A stretch of DNA of 64,000 nt from Lachnospiraceae bacterium MC2017 (GTDB taxonomy: Bacteria > Bacillota > Clostridia > Lachnospirales > Lachnospiraceae). The position numbers and the translations under genes are program-made. The first letter of the stretch is position 1. Each line of letters begins with the position of its first letter. The stretch lies in the NCBI GenBank assembly GCA_000701625.1, contig JNJK01000001.1:203277-267276 (forward strand). Direction: 5' to 3'. The notes under the pieces are model-generated. The model was not told the origin of the DNA and searched no databases. It worked only from the letters and a program-made list of their open reading frames with translations. Shown piece by piece: positions 36,071-44,653 of this stretch.

Positions 36071-37788
36071 TTATGCGCTCCTATCTCTGCTGTGGTCTTT
36101 CCAAACATCTGTAGATAAATTCCCATAACTGCCGCGATTATCCAAAACGGAACATAGATAAATAAATATCTCGCTTTCGCTTCAAATATCAGCTCAAAAA
36201 TGAAAAGGCCTAAAAGTGTCAACAGAACTACATCCCTGAACCAACTACATTCTATAAATACAGATTCCTGCTCTGTCATATCCTCCATCACACTTTTTTT
36301 ACTGTGAAACATTCGTGTCACACACCCTGAAGGTAATGCTGCAAATAATGACAACACAAGGATAGTAAGCCACATTCCCTGCTCGATCAAACTAAACAAG
36401 GCATTATGTTCTGCTCCAACCTGTATCCACGCGAGTATATGAGGTGTAAGTACATTCGAAGAAACATACGGCATATCTCCAAAATCCGTTCCGGCAAAGA
36501 AATTCCCATCTATTCCCCATGCAAATGTTCCATCACCAAAATTGATCATCGTCTTTCTGAAAAGATGCCTTATAAAGCCTGCTGCGCCATACTCATCAAG
36601 ACGTTTCCTTGCGACTTCCATATTCTTCCGGCCACGCTCCGGACGAGGCAGTTCATTTGTAAAATTTGTATCATCATTTGAGTAAACACCATCAGTCTCG
36701 GGATTCAAGCCCATCATAATGTAATGCGGCATGCCAAATTCCTTGTCAGAATTAAGTGGTATCCCAAGCGATGGATAAACAGCTTTAACTATAAACAAAT
36801 GCACCAGTATCAGCGAAACTCCCATAAAAGCAAATGATGTCGCCGTATATTTTAAATGTTCAGAACTCTTTGACGCAGGATTTCTTTTCTTCACTATAAA
36901 TGATGCAAAAAAATGTACTAATTCAACTATTATAACCGCAATGGAAACTATAACTGTCTGCGGTTTTATAGAATAACCGATCGCTGACAGTACACCAATG
37001 AGCCCCCATGCACCGTATTTTCCAAGCTGCATTTTTCCACCAGCTGAAATCTGTCCTTCCCCTTCCTGTCCTTTTTCCTCCGGAAGGATATATCTCATCC
37101 TAACCGCAATGTACAAGATCAATACCGGAAAAATCAGTCCCACCTGATCCGAATATGTAATAATGAGCCAGGGAGACATTCCCACAACCACCGCATAAAT
37201 GATCCATGTGATCCATGACATTATAAAAGGTTGTTTTGCACCGCTGCTCCTAAAAACTCTGTAAACCGTGTAAAAAATAAGCACTCCGGTCAAAGAAAAA
37301 AGCAAACACTGAAAAACAGAAATTGCAAGTACCGACTCCGTTCCAAAAACAGATGCGATCTTCAGAACTATCACATAGATCCAAACAAGCATCAGATTGT
37401 TCGGATGTGCAGAAAAATAGTCTGCATTTATCGCCATCTGATCATGATGCATGATCTTATACACTGCATCAAGTACTCCCGCCGGATCCCAATCAGAATA
37501 AAAGAAACCGCTCGACACAAAAACAACTTCTGCCGCAAAAAGAAGCAACGTGCATATCGGCAATATTTTTGCCGAATGATCTTTCAGAAACGACTCGAAT
37601 TTGTAAGCATTTCCGCTATTTTTCTTTAAAATGCAGCAAACCAGGACAGTGAATACAAGCCCTATCACCATCACGTATCCATTAGACATCATAAACTCAG
37701 GTTTAAGATAATAATCCGTTATAGGAGCAACTGCCGCAAGCAAAATGCAAGTCAGCCCCATCAACGCAAAATACATCGCCGATATCAC
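36067..37788 (-). CDS. Multi-pass GT-C-type glycosyltransferase-like membrane protein
   Basis: 573 residues, 10-13 membrane helices. The first large outer loop, after FFYSDWDPAGVLDAVYKIMH, has the acidic residue expected of polyprenyl-phosphate-sugar-dependent GT-C enzymes (GT39-like), followed by YFSAHPNNLMLVWIYV. Likely places a sugar on a surface polymer; substrate unknown. The start is the GTG at 37788, 8 nt from AGAGG; the ATG 12 bp later is further from the box. Coupled to the PHP gene. Confidence 0.7.
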   Translation of the reverse strand: MISAMYFALMGLTCILLAAVAPITDYYLKPEFMMSNGYVMVIGLVFTVLVCCILKKNSGNAYKFESFLKDHSAKILPICTLLLFAAEVVFVSSGFFYSDWDPAGVLDAVYKIMHHDQMAINADYFSAHPNNLMLVWIYVIVLKIASVFGTESVLAISVFQCLLFSLTGVLIFYTVYRVFRSSGAKQPFIMSWITWIIYAVVVGMSPWLIITYSDQVGLIFPVLILYIAVRMRYILPEEKGQEGEGQISAGGKMQLGKYGAWGLIGVLSAIGYSIKPQTVIVSIAVIIVELVHFFASFIVKKRNPASKSSEHLKYTATSFAFMGVSLILVHLFIVKAVYPSLGIPLNSDKEFGMPHYIMMGLNPETDGVYSNDDTNFTNELPRPERGRKNMEVARKRLDEYGAAGFIRHLFRKTMINFGDGTFAWGIDGNFFAGTDFGDMPYVSSNVLTPHILAWIQVGAEHNALFSLIEQGMWLTILVLSLFAALPSGCVTRMFHSKKSVMEDMTEQESVFIECSWFRDVVLLTLLGLFIFELIFEAKARYLFIYVPFWIIAAVMGIYLQMFGKTTAEIGAHK

Positions 37789-37932
37789 GATCTATACCTC
37801 TTTCATTTCGAGCTTTACAAAATTACATCCACTATACCACAAAACAAAGTTTTATTGTTTTTCTTATCACAGCGTGCTATGATATTTTATGACTTTAAAG
37901 CGATAAACACACTTAAAACGTGAGGTAAACCC

Positions 37933-38964
37933 ATGTCCATAACATTTATAAAAAAACTCCCCACACCTGAGGAAATACGACATGCTCTGCCTATGACCGA
38001 AGTCATGCAGAAAGCAAAGGCAGAGAGAGATAAAGAAATTGCAGATGTACTAACAGGAAAAAGCGATAAGTTTCTGGTGATCATCGGACCATGCTCCGCA
38101 GACAGCGAAGAACCCGTTTGTGAGTATATCCGTCGCCTCGCAAAGGTAAACGAAAAGGTAAAAGACAAACTCATCCTGATTCCCAGAATCTATACAAATA
38201 AGCCCAGAACAACAGGAGAAGGCTATAAAGGAATCGTTCATCAGCCTGATCCCGAAGGCGAAACAGACTTTGAAAAAGGTCTCCTGGCTATGCGCCACAT
38301 GCATACCAGAGCTATCCGGGAAACCGGTCTCACTGCCGCAGACGAGATGCTCTACCCTGATAACTGGGGTTATGTGAGTGATATCTTATCCTATGTAGCT
38401 ATCGGAGCTCGTTCCGTAGAAGATCAGCAGCACCGCATAGTAGTTTCCGGATTCGATGCACCATCAGGCATGAAAAATCCAACTTCCGGAGACCTGTCAG
38501 TCATGCTAAATTCCATTGTGGCAGCTCAAAGTGCTCACACTTTCACCTATCGCGGCTACGAGGTAAAAACAGACGGAAACGAACTGGCTCATGCTATCCT
38601 CCGCGGTTCTGTCAATAAACACGGAAACAATATACCAAATTACCACTATGAGGATCTGGAGCTTCTTTGCGAAAAATACGCAGAAAGAGAGCTAAAAAAC
38701 CCTGCATGCGTCGTAGATGCCAACCATTCAAACTCCGGCAAAAAGTTCTATGAGCAGATCCGTATCGTAAAATCAGTTCTCTCATCCAGACGCCAAAATA
38801 AAAACATCGAAAAGATGGTAAAAGGCGTCATGATAGAAAGCTATCTGGAAGAAGGAAATCAGAAGATCAGCGACCATATGACCTTCGGTCAGTCGATCAC
38901 CGATCCTTGTCTCGGATGGGATGACAGTGAACGCCTTATCTACGACATCGCAGAAATGGTGTAA
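37933..38964 (+). CDS. aroF: 3-deoxy-7-phosphoheptulonate (DAHP) synthase, class I
   Basis: 343 residues. IIGPCSADSEEPVCEYIRRL, LIPRIYTNKPRTTGEGYKGI, MKNPTSGDLSVMLNSI and VDANHSNSGKKFYEQ are the AroF/G/H blocks. Condenses PEP and erythrose-4-phosphate, first step of aromatic amino acid synthesis. No chorismate mutase domain is attached. Which of the AroF/G/H feedback types it is cannot be told. Confidence 0.95.
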   Translation: MSITFIKKLPTPEEIRHALPMTEVMQKAKAERDKEIADVLTGKSDKFLVIIGPCSADSEEPVCEYIRRLAKVNEKVKDKLILIPRIYTNKPRTTGEGYKGIVHQPDPEGETDFEKGLLAMRHMHTRAIRETGLTAADEMLYPDNWGYVSDILSYVAIGARSVEDQQHRIVVSGFDAPSGMKNPTSGDLSVMLNSIVAAQSAHTFTYRGYEVKTDGNELAHAILRGSVNKHGNNIPNYHYEDLELLCEKYAERELKNPACVVDANHSNSGKKFYEQIRIVKSVLSSRRQNKNIEKMVKGVMIESYLEEGNQKISDHMTFGQSITDPCLGWDDSERLIYDIAEMV

Positions 38965-38975
38965 AAAATAAGTTG

Positions 38976-39018
38976 AAAAATCGGCAGAACCCTCTGATCA
39001 GAGGGGCTGCCGATTTTT
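38976..39018. terminator. Bidirectional terminator between DAHP synthase and xerD
   Basis: AAAAATCGGCAG (38976-38987) with CTGCCGATTTTT, plus an inner CCTCTGATCAGAGG stem. T runs on both sides. Confidence 0.9.
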
Positions 39019-39021
39019 ACA

Positions 39022-39915
39022 TCAATGTCTCGGATGAGCTCTTTCATATACTTCTTTAAGATGATTTCTTGAAATATTTGCATATATCTGTGTTGTTGAT
39101 ATATCAGAATGTCCAAGCATTTCCTGAACAGAACGAAGATCTGCACCATTTTCCATGAGGTGCGCCGCAAAACTGTGCCTAAGCGTATGCGGTGTAATGT
39201 CCGCTTCTATACCGGCTTTTTTTGCATAATACTTGATCAGTTTCCAAAAGCCCTGTCTGGACATTGGCACTCCGGAACAATTTACAAACAGTGCCGTTTC
39301 CTCTTTATTATCAACCATGACATCTCTGGAATGCGCGAGATAATTAAGAAGCGCTGTCTTTGCCTCATTGCCAAAAGGAATGATCCTGTCCTTTGAAGCA
39401 TCATGACATTCGACATACCCCATCGCCAGATTAACATCTGTGGTTCTTAACGAAATAAGCTCGGTCACACGCATACCGGTAGCGTAAAGCAATTCCAGCA
39501 TGGCCTTGTCCCTGTAATCTTTCGGTGCATCTCCGGACGGCTGTTCCAACAGCCTGATAACCTCTGCAGTGGAAAGGATCGAGGGTAATTTCTTTTCGAT
39601 CTTCGGTGCCTTAAGATTTTCTGCCGGATTTTGGGTAAACTGCCCCTCTTTCACAAAGTAGTGAAAAAAAGCCTTCATGGACGCAATACTCCGTGAAACC
39701 GTTGCCGCTGTGAAATTTTTATTCTCAAGATCAAGGATATACGAAGACAGAGTTATCTCCGTAACTTCAGAGCCATCAGTCACACCATGCGCCTGCAGAT
39801 AGTCGGACATCTTACGCAGATCACGCTTATACGAGAGCTGCGTGTTCTCTGAAGCCTTTTTAACATTATGTAAATATTTTATGAACTCCAGAATCTGTTC
39901 GTCAATCTTCCCCAT
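39022..39915 (-). CDS. xerD: Tyrosine recombinase XerD-like
   Basis: 297 residues from ATG 39915, with GGAGAAG upstream; the reading to 39966 is rejected. N-terminal SAM-like core-binding domain, then the catalytic set R149 (ATGMRVTELISL), K175 (KDRIIP), H243 and R246 (HTLRHSFAAHL), H269 (LGHSDISTTQIY) and Y278. This is the chromosome-dimer resolving type rather than a phage integrase; no attachment site or phage genes are next to it. Confidence 0.9.
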   Translation of the reverse strand: MGKIDEQILEFIKYLHNVKKASENTQLSYKRDLRKMSDYLQAHGVTDGSEVTEITLSSYILDLENKNFTAATVSRSIASMKAFFHYFVKEGQFTQNPAENLKAPKIEKKLPSILSTAEVIRLLEQPSGDAPKDYRDKAMLELLYATGMRVTELISLRTTDVNLAMGYVECHDASKDRIIPFGNEAKTALLNYLAHSRDVMVDNKEETALFVNCSGVPMSRQGFWKLIKYYAKKAGIEADITPHTLRHSFAAHLMENGADLRSVQEMLGHSDISTTQIYANISRNHLKEVYERAHPRH

Positions 39916-40037
39916 ACACACTTCTCCAAAGACAGTGATTCTCCATTTCACCGTCAGTAAATTCATTATATATGTGGATTAGACTAAAAGCAATCACGTT
40001 TTTTCCCATAAATTCAGCATTTTTTCTGTTGAAATGA

Positions 40038-40092
40038 CAAAAATCACAACATGTCGCCTCTCAAAATTAAATCGAGCGCAACATGTTGTGAT
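40038..40092 (-). terminator. Terminator of the aminotransferase
   Basis: Perfect 12-bp stem ATCACAACATGT (40043-40054) with ACATGTTGTGAT (40081-40092), followed on the minus strand by TTTTTG. About 50 bp past the stop. Confidence 0.85.
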
Positions 40093-40145
40093 TATGTAAA
40101 TCAGAATAAACTTTAGAATTTATGTAAATAAATTATGCCTTCGGT

Positions 40146-41372
40146 TCAGCCTGCCATCTCATCACTCTTAACTGCTTCCAAAGCATTAAGAAATGCCTCT
40201 ATACGATCCATTCCCTTCTTAATAGTCTCCTTTGAGATCGCATAGGAAAGACGGATATGTTTTGGGAATCCAAAGTCTGCACAAGGAACTACTGCAACCT
40301 CATAATCATTTAAGAGGATCTCTGCAAGTCTGTGAGTTGTCTCGATCTTTTCACCCTTATAACAAAGCTCAAGTGCCTCAGAGAAATCACAGAAAAGATA
40401 GAATGCTCCCTCAGGCTTCGGTGCTGTCACATACGGCATCGCAGCTACTCTCTCATAAATATACTTACCACGTTCCTCAAACGCCTGTCTCATGGATTCT
40501 ACTTCGTCCTGAGGACCATTCAGTGCTTCAACAGCAGCCTTCTGTGCAACCGAGTTTACATTAGAAGTACTGTGGGACTGTACAGAACCCATAACCTTTG
40601 CAAGCTCTTTAGTAGACCCTGTGTATCCTACTCTCCAGCCTGTCATGGAGTAGCTCTTACTGAGACCTGAACATGTGATGGTCCTTTCATAAACCTCCGG
40701 ACCGAATGAAGCCATGCTCACATACTCTTCTCCTGTGTACATGAGATTCTCGTACATCTCATCAGATACACAATATATATCATTTTTCACAATGAAATCA
40801 GCAATAGGCTTCAGCTCTTCACGAGAATAGATCATTCCTGTAGGATTGTTTGGATTGCACATGATAAGAGCCTTTGTCTTAGGAGTAACAACCTTTTCAA
40901 GCTGCTCAGCAGTAACTTTGTAATTATTCGCAGTTTCTCCATATACGAATACAGGAACGCCGCCTGCGAGCTTAACCATTTCCGGATAAGAAAGCCAGTA
41001 AGGTGCCGGGATGATCACTTCATCTCCCGGATTGATAATGGCACGGAAAATATTGGTAAGTGCGTGCTTTCCACCGTTGCTGATAACGATCTGGTCTGCT
41101 GCATAATCAAGGTGATTAAATCTCTTGAACTTCTGTGAAATAGCTTCCTTAAGTTCATTTATACCGGATGCCGGTGTGTAATTAGTAAACCCATCCTGGA
41201 TTGCCTTGATCGCTGCATCACAGATATTCTTAGGTGTAGGGAAATCCGGCTCACCTGCTCCAAATCCTACAATATCTCTTCCCTCTGCCTTAAGTGCTTT
41301 TGCCTTTGCTGTGATCACCAGAGTAGATGAAGGTTTTACGTTCTTTGCCTTTTCCGATAATGTCAGTGCCAT
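40146..41372 (-). CDS. Class I/II aminotransferase (aspartate-type)
   Basis: 408 residues, fold-type I PLP enzyme. PLP lysine K239 in CSGLSKSYSMTGWRVGYTG; MCNPNNPTG and VSDEMYENLMY complete the cofactor site. Closest in motifs to AspC/PatA-type aspartate or aromatic aminotransferases. It is not part of an operon. The amino donor is unproven. Confidence 0.9.
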   Translation of the reverse strand: MALTLSEKAKNVKPSSTLVITAKAKALKAEGRDIVGFGAGEPDFPTPKNICDAAIKAIQDGFTNYTPASGINELKEAISQKFKRFNHLDYAADQIVISNGGKHALTNIFRAIINPGDEVIIPAPYWLSYPEMVKLAGGVPVFVYGETANNYKVTAEQLEKVVTPKTKALIMCNPNNPTGMIYSREELKPIADFIVKNDIYCVSDEMYENLMYTGEEYVSMASFGPEVYERTITCSGLSKSYSMTGWRVGYTGSTKELAKVMGSVQSHSTSNVNSVAQKAAVEALNGPQDEVESMRQAFEERGKYIYERVAAMPYVTAPKPEGAFYLFCDFSEALELCYKGEKIETTHRLAEILLNDYEVAVVPCADFGFPKHIRLSYAISKETIKKGMDRIEAFLNALEAVKSDEMAG

Positions 41373-41741
41373 TTGTTGTTTTCTCCTTTTTTACCAACCG
41401 CCTGCCGTATTCATGTGTACATTTTTTTGATTGTAGTATTTTAGGCGGTTCCGCCTGTCTTTCTTTAACGGATTAACGTTAAGAATTGTCCGTTGTATAA
41501 AGACATTAGTCCGCATGTGATGCACACGTGCTTTAATATACCACCGCGATTTGCATTTTTCAATACACAATTAACAATTTATCGCTCTATTTTTCCCTCT
41601 ATAATTGACAAAAGAATATCAATGTGTTAGTTTTTCACGTGTGCTGTATCTGTTTCGCACCCGTAAAGGCAAATCAGTGCCGCGGCAATACGACGAGCGT
41701 GAAGAGCGCATCGGTAGAACAGCAACCAAGGAGGATTTATT
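41373..41741. other. Region between aminotransferase and panT (369 bp)
   Basis: No gene. It holds the panT leader from about 41630, which can fold into a multi-stem structure (see separate entry), and a TTGACA at 41605-41610 that could be a -35 box. The minus-strand promoter for the aminotransferase lies somewhere in 41400-41600. Confidence 0.5.
41640..41729 (+). promoter_or_regulatory. Structured leader of panT, riboswitch candidate
   Basis: Between the putative promoter and the strong AAGGAGG site lie GCTGT (near 41644) pairing with ACAGC (near 41721), an inner GGCA/TGCC stem in AAAGGCAAATCAGTGCC, and GCGTGAAGAGCGC-like repeats. I cannot match it to a known riboswitch. The neighbouring genes (pantothenate/CoA) make a ligand-sensing leader plausible. 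Confidence 0.3.
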
Positions 41742-42419
41742 ATGGAAAACAACAACACAGCTGCTGCATCTACAGGCGTGCACAATCGTACCCAGAGCCT
41801 GGTTCTTTTGTCACTTTTCACTGCTATCATTCTGATCATGGCGTTCGTTCCTAATCTCGGATATATTAATCTTATCCTGATAAAAGCGACCTTGATCCAC
41901 ATCCCTGTTATAATCGGTTCCATCTTTCTCGGTCCGAAAAAGGGAGCCTTTCTCGGCGGCGTATTTGGTGCAACAAGCTTCATTAACAATACTATTAACC
42001 CAAGCGTAATGAGTTTCGCATTTTCACCTGTAGTTTCTTTTGGTATGTTCGGTGTCAGCGGAATCTTCCGTACACTTTTCACATGTTTTGTATCCCGTAT
42101 AATGATCGGCGTTGTTGCTTACTACATCTATAAAGGTGTTCGTAAAGCTATTAAGGCGAAGACATCCAGACCGATCGCACTCGCTGTTGCAGGAGTCACA
42201 GGAGCTCTTACAAACACTATCCTTGTAATGGGCGGTATTGCAGTTCTTTATTCCGCAGCATATGCTGAGGCGAAGCAGATGTCACAGGCAGCTGTTTTCA
42301 ATACGATCCTTGGTGTCGTATTCGGACAGGGTCTTATGGAAGCCATCGTTTCAGGTGTCATTGTCACAGCAGTAGGTTCAGCCATAATGGCAGCTACACA
42401 TTCCGACACACGCGCCTGA
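41742..42419 (+). CDS. panT: ECF transporter S component, probable pantothenate transporter PanT
   Basis: 225 residues, about 6 membrane helices. TQSLVLLSLFTAIILIMAFV and KGAFLGGVFGATSFINNTIN fit the S component of energy-coupling-factor vitamin transporters. The next gene is coaBC, and coaX follows, so pantothenate is the likely ligand. It would work with ECF ATPases and EcfT encoded elsewhere; none is in the window. Strong ribosome binding site AAGGAGG. Confidence 0.85.
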   Translation: MENNNTAAASTGVHNRTQSLVLLSLFTAIILIMAFVPNLGYINLILIKATLIHIPVIIGSIFLGPKKGAFLGGVFGATSFINNTINPSVMSFAFSPVVSFGMFGVSGIFRTLFTCFVSRIMIGVVAYYIYKGVRKAIKAKTSRPIALAVAGVTGALTNTILVMGGIAVLYSAAYAEAKQMSQAAVFNTILGVVFGQGLMEAIVSGVIVTAVGSAIMAATHSDTRA

Positions 42420-42447
42420 TAAATTGACAACTTCATAAAGATAATGA

Positions 42448-42480
42448 TTTACCCGGAAGAAAGCTCTTCCGGGTAAATTT
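42448..42480 (+). terminator. Terminator between panT and coaBC
   Basis: Perfect 13-bp stem TTTACCCGGAAGA (42448-42460) with TCTTCCGGGTAAA (42465-42477), four-base loop AAGC, then T-rich. Confidence 0.9.
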
Positions 42481-42529
42481 TCATTAAAAGTTTATCTACT
42501 GACTAACTGACCAAACGAAAGGAAAACTC

Positions 42530-43723
42530 ATGAAAAATCTGCTTTTAGTTGTAAGCGGTTCTATCGCTGCTTATAAAGCTGCCGACCTTTCACACATGTT
42601 TGTAAAAGCCGGCGTCAACGTAAACGTACTTATGACTGCCAACGCAGCCAATTTCATCAATCCCATAACATTTGAATCACTTACTCATAACAAATGCATT
42701 ATAGATACTTTTGACAGAAACTTTGAATTTAAGATCGGTCATATCAGTCTCGCACAGTCAAGTGATGCCGTACTCGTTGCTCCTGCCAGCGCAAATATCA
42801 TCGGAAAGATCGCGAACGGCATCGCAGATGACATGGCTACAACAACTATCATGGCCTGTAAATGCCCGATCTACATCGCTCCTGCCATGAACACAAACAT
42901 GTTCCAAAACCCTATAATGCAGGACAATCTAAAAAAGCTCGAGCGTTTTGGTTATCACATCATACAGCCGGCAAGCGGACTACTGGCATGTGGTGACGTA
43001 GGCGCAGGCAAACTGCCGCCGATAGAGGATCTCTATGAAACACTTATGCTCGAACTCAGCCACGATCACGATATGGTTGGAAAGAAAGTACTGATAACTG
43101 CAGGTCCCACTGAAGAAGCTCTGGATCCTGTACGATTCATCACAAACCATTCCACAGGAAAGATGGGCTATGCCCTTGCCAGAGCTGCCGCGAGACGAGG
43201 TGCCGATGTTACTCTCGTAAGCGGACCTGTATCTCTGAAAGCTCCTCTCGGTGTCAATACGGTAAAAATCACTTCAGCCGCCGAAATGGCACGTGAAGTC
43301 ATTGATCGTGCGAATTCCACAGATATATTCGTACTGGCAGCTGCTGTTGCCGACTACAGACCTGTAAATGTAGCCTCAGAAAAGATAAAGAAAAAAGCTG
43401 GTCAGGAAAATGAAGAATTATCACTTCCACTGACCCGCACTCAGGACATCCTTGACTGGCTCGGTCACCACCGCCACGGCAATGAAGTAATATGTGGCTT
43501 TGCCATGGAAACCGAAAATCTACTTGTAAATGCACGTTCAAAGCTTGACAGAAAAAATGCGGATATGATCTGCGCAAACTCACTGAGAGCTGAAGGTGCC
43601 GGTTTTGGAACCGATACAAACCGCATCACTATCATCACTAAGAATACTGAAAAAGAACTCGACATTATGAGTAAAGACGATGTTTCAGATGCGATCTACG
43701 ACCAGATCCTGAGCCTCAGATAA
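42530..43723 (+). CDS. coaBC: CoaBC: phosphopantothenoylcysteine synthetase/decarboxylase
   Basis: 397 residues with two domains. CoaC part (about 1-180): VSGSIAAYKAADLSH, with the PAMNTNMFQN flavin-site block. CoaB part (about 190-395): ITAGPTEEALDPVRFITNHS, VAAAVADYRPVNVASEKIKK and the substrate-binding TRTQDILDWLG. Makes phosphopantothenoylcysteine from phosphopantothenate and cysteine, then decarboxylates it, using CTP. Its usual partners panT and coaX flank it. Confidence 0.95.
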   Translation: MKNLLLVVSGSIAAYKAADLSHMFVKAGVNVNVLMTANAANFINPITFESLTHNKCIIDTFDRNFEFKIGHISLAQSSDAVLVAPASANIIGKIANGIADDMATTTIMACKCPIYIAPAMNTNMFQNPIMQDNLKKLERFGYHIIQPASGLLACGDVGAGKLPPIEDLYETLMLELSHDHDMVGKKVLITAGPTEEALDPVRFITNHSTGKMGYALARAAARRGADVTLVSGPVSLKAPLGVNTVKITSAAEMAREVIDRANSTDIFVLAAAVADYRPVNVASEKIKKKAGQENEELSLPLTRTQDILDWLGHHRHGNEVICGFAMETENLLVNARSKLDRKNADMICANSLRAEGAGFGTDTNRITIITKNTEKELDIMSKDDVSDAIYDQILSLR

Positions 43724-43727
43724 ATGC

Positions 43728-43767
43728 GAAATCCCCGTAGTCATAAACCTATGACTACGGGGATTTC
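43728..43767. terminator. Very strong bidirectional terminator between coaBC and coaX
   Basis: Perfect 18-bp stem (GAAATCCCCGTAGTCATA 43728-43745 and its complement 43750-43767), loop AACC. Serves two converging genes. Confidence 0.92.
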
Positions 43768-43778
43768 TTCTACATATA

Positions 43779-44573
43779 TCATTTCTTTACGCGCTTATTT
43801 GTCTTATCTGCGTTTTTATCATAAATGATCTTTAAGCCCTTAAGCATAAGGTCATTATCAAGTATGATCTCGCGTCTGCACTTGGGGATTATAACCTTTG
43901 CAAGACCACCTGTAGCGACCACCTTGCACTTATACCCAAGCTCATCTTCAAATCTCTCTACAATACCATCAACCTGTGATGCCTGTCCGTTGATGATACC
44001 GCTCTTCATACAGTCAACCGTATTTGTACCGATGAAATTTTTAGGAGCTGCCAGAGAAACTCTCGGAAGCTGTGAAGTCTTTGTAACAAGTGCTTCCAGT
44101 GATGCCTGTACTCCCGGAAGGATCACACCACCGATATAACAGTTTTCCTTATCGATAACCGTAATAGTAGTAGCGGTACCCATATCTACAACGATAAGAG
44201 GCGCTCCGTACTCTGTTAAACCTGCAACAGAATCAACTACAAGGTCCGCACCCATAGTACGCGGATCATCAAGACGAATATTCAAACCTGTCTTAAGTCC
44301 TGCACCAACTACCATAGGAGAAATATGGAGAAGTTTCCTCACAGCCGACTTAAGAATGTGCGTCAGAGGTGGAACAACCGATGAAATTATGCATCCGTCT
44401 ATATCCTCATCTTTTACGCCATGAAGTTCAAAAACAGTCTTGATAACGACTGCATACTCCATCTCAGTCTTATTGATGTCAGTAGAAATACGCTCCGTAC
44501 AACGGATACTTCCGTCCTCATCTACTACACCAACCTCGATATTTGTGTTTCCCATGTCAATTGCAAGTAACAT
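43779..44573 (-). CDS. coaX: Type III pantothenate kinase
   Basis: 264 residues. LLAIDMGNTNIEVGVVDEDG is the phosphate-binding start of the CoaX fold, and IVVDMGTATTITVIDKE is its second motif; DPRTMGADLVVDSVAG lies between. Phosphorylates pantothenate, first step of CoA synthesis. It converges with coaBC and forms a functional trio with panT and coaBC. Confidence 0.95.
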   Translation of the reverse strand: MLLAIDMGNTNIEVGVVDEDGSIRCTERISTDINKTEMEYAVVIKTVFELHGVKDEDIDGCIISSVVPPLTHILKSAVRKLLHISPMVVGAGLKTGLNIRLDDPRTMGADLVVDSVAGLTEYGAPLIVVDMGTATTITVIDKENCYIGGVILPGVQASLEALVTKTSQLPRVSLAAPKNFIGTNTVDCMKSGIINGQASQVDGIVERFEDELGYKCKVVATGGLAKVIIPKCRREIILDNDLMLKGLKIIYDKNADKTNKRVKK

Positions 44574-44653
44574 CTTTTTACGTAAGCTCCTCTATCTTTT
44601 CCTCAAGTTTATAACAACTCCAAAAACCGATATATAAGGTCAACTTAGATCAG

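Noticed and set aside
39022-39915. Integrase of a mobile element
   Set aside because: The 297-residue, typical XerD layout and the lack of phage or conjugation genes favour the housekeeping recombinase.
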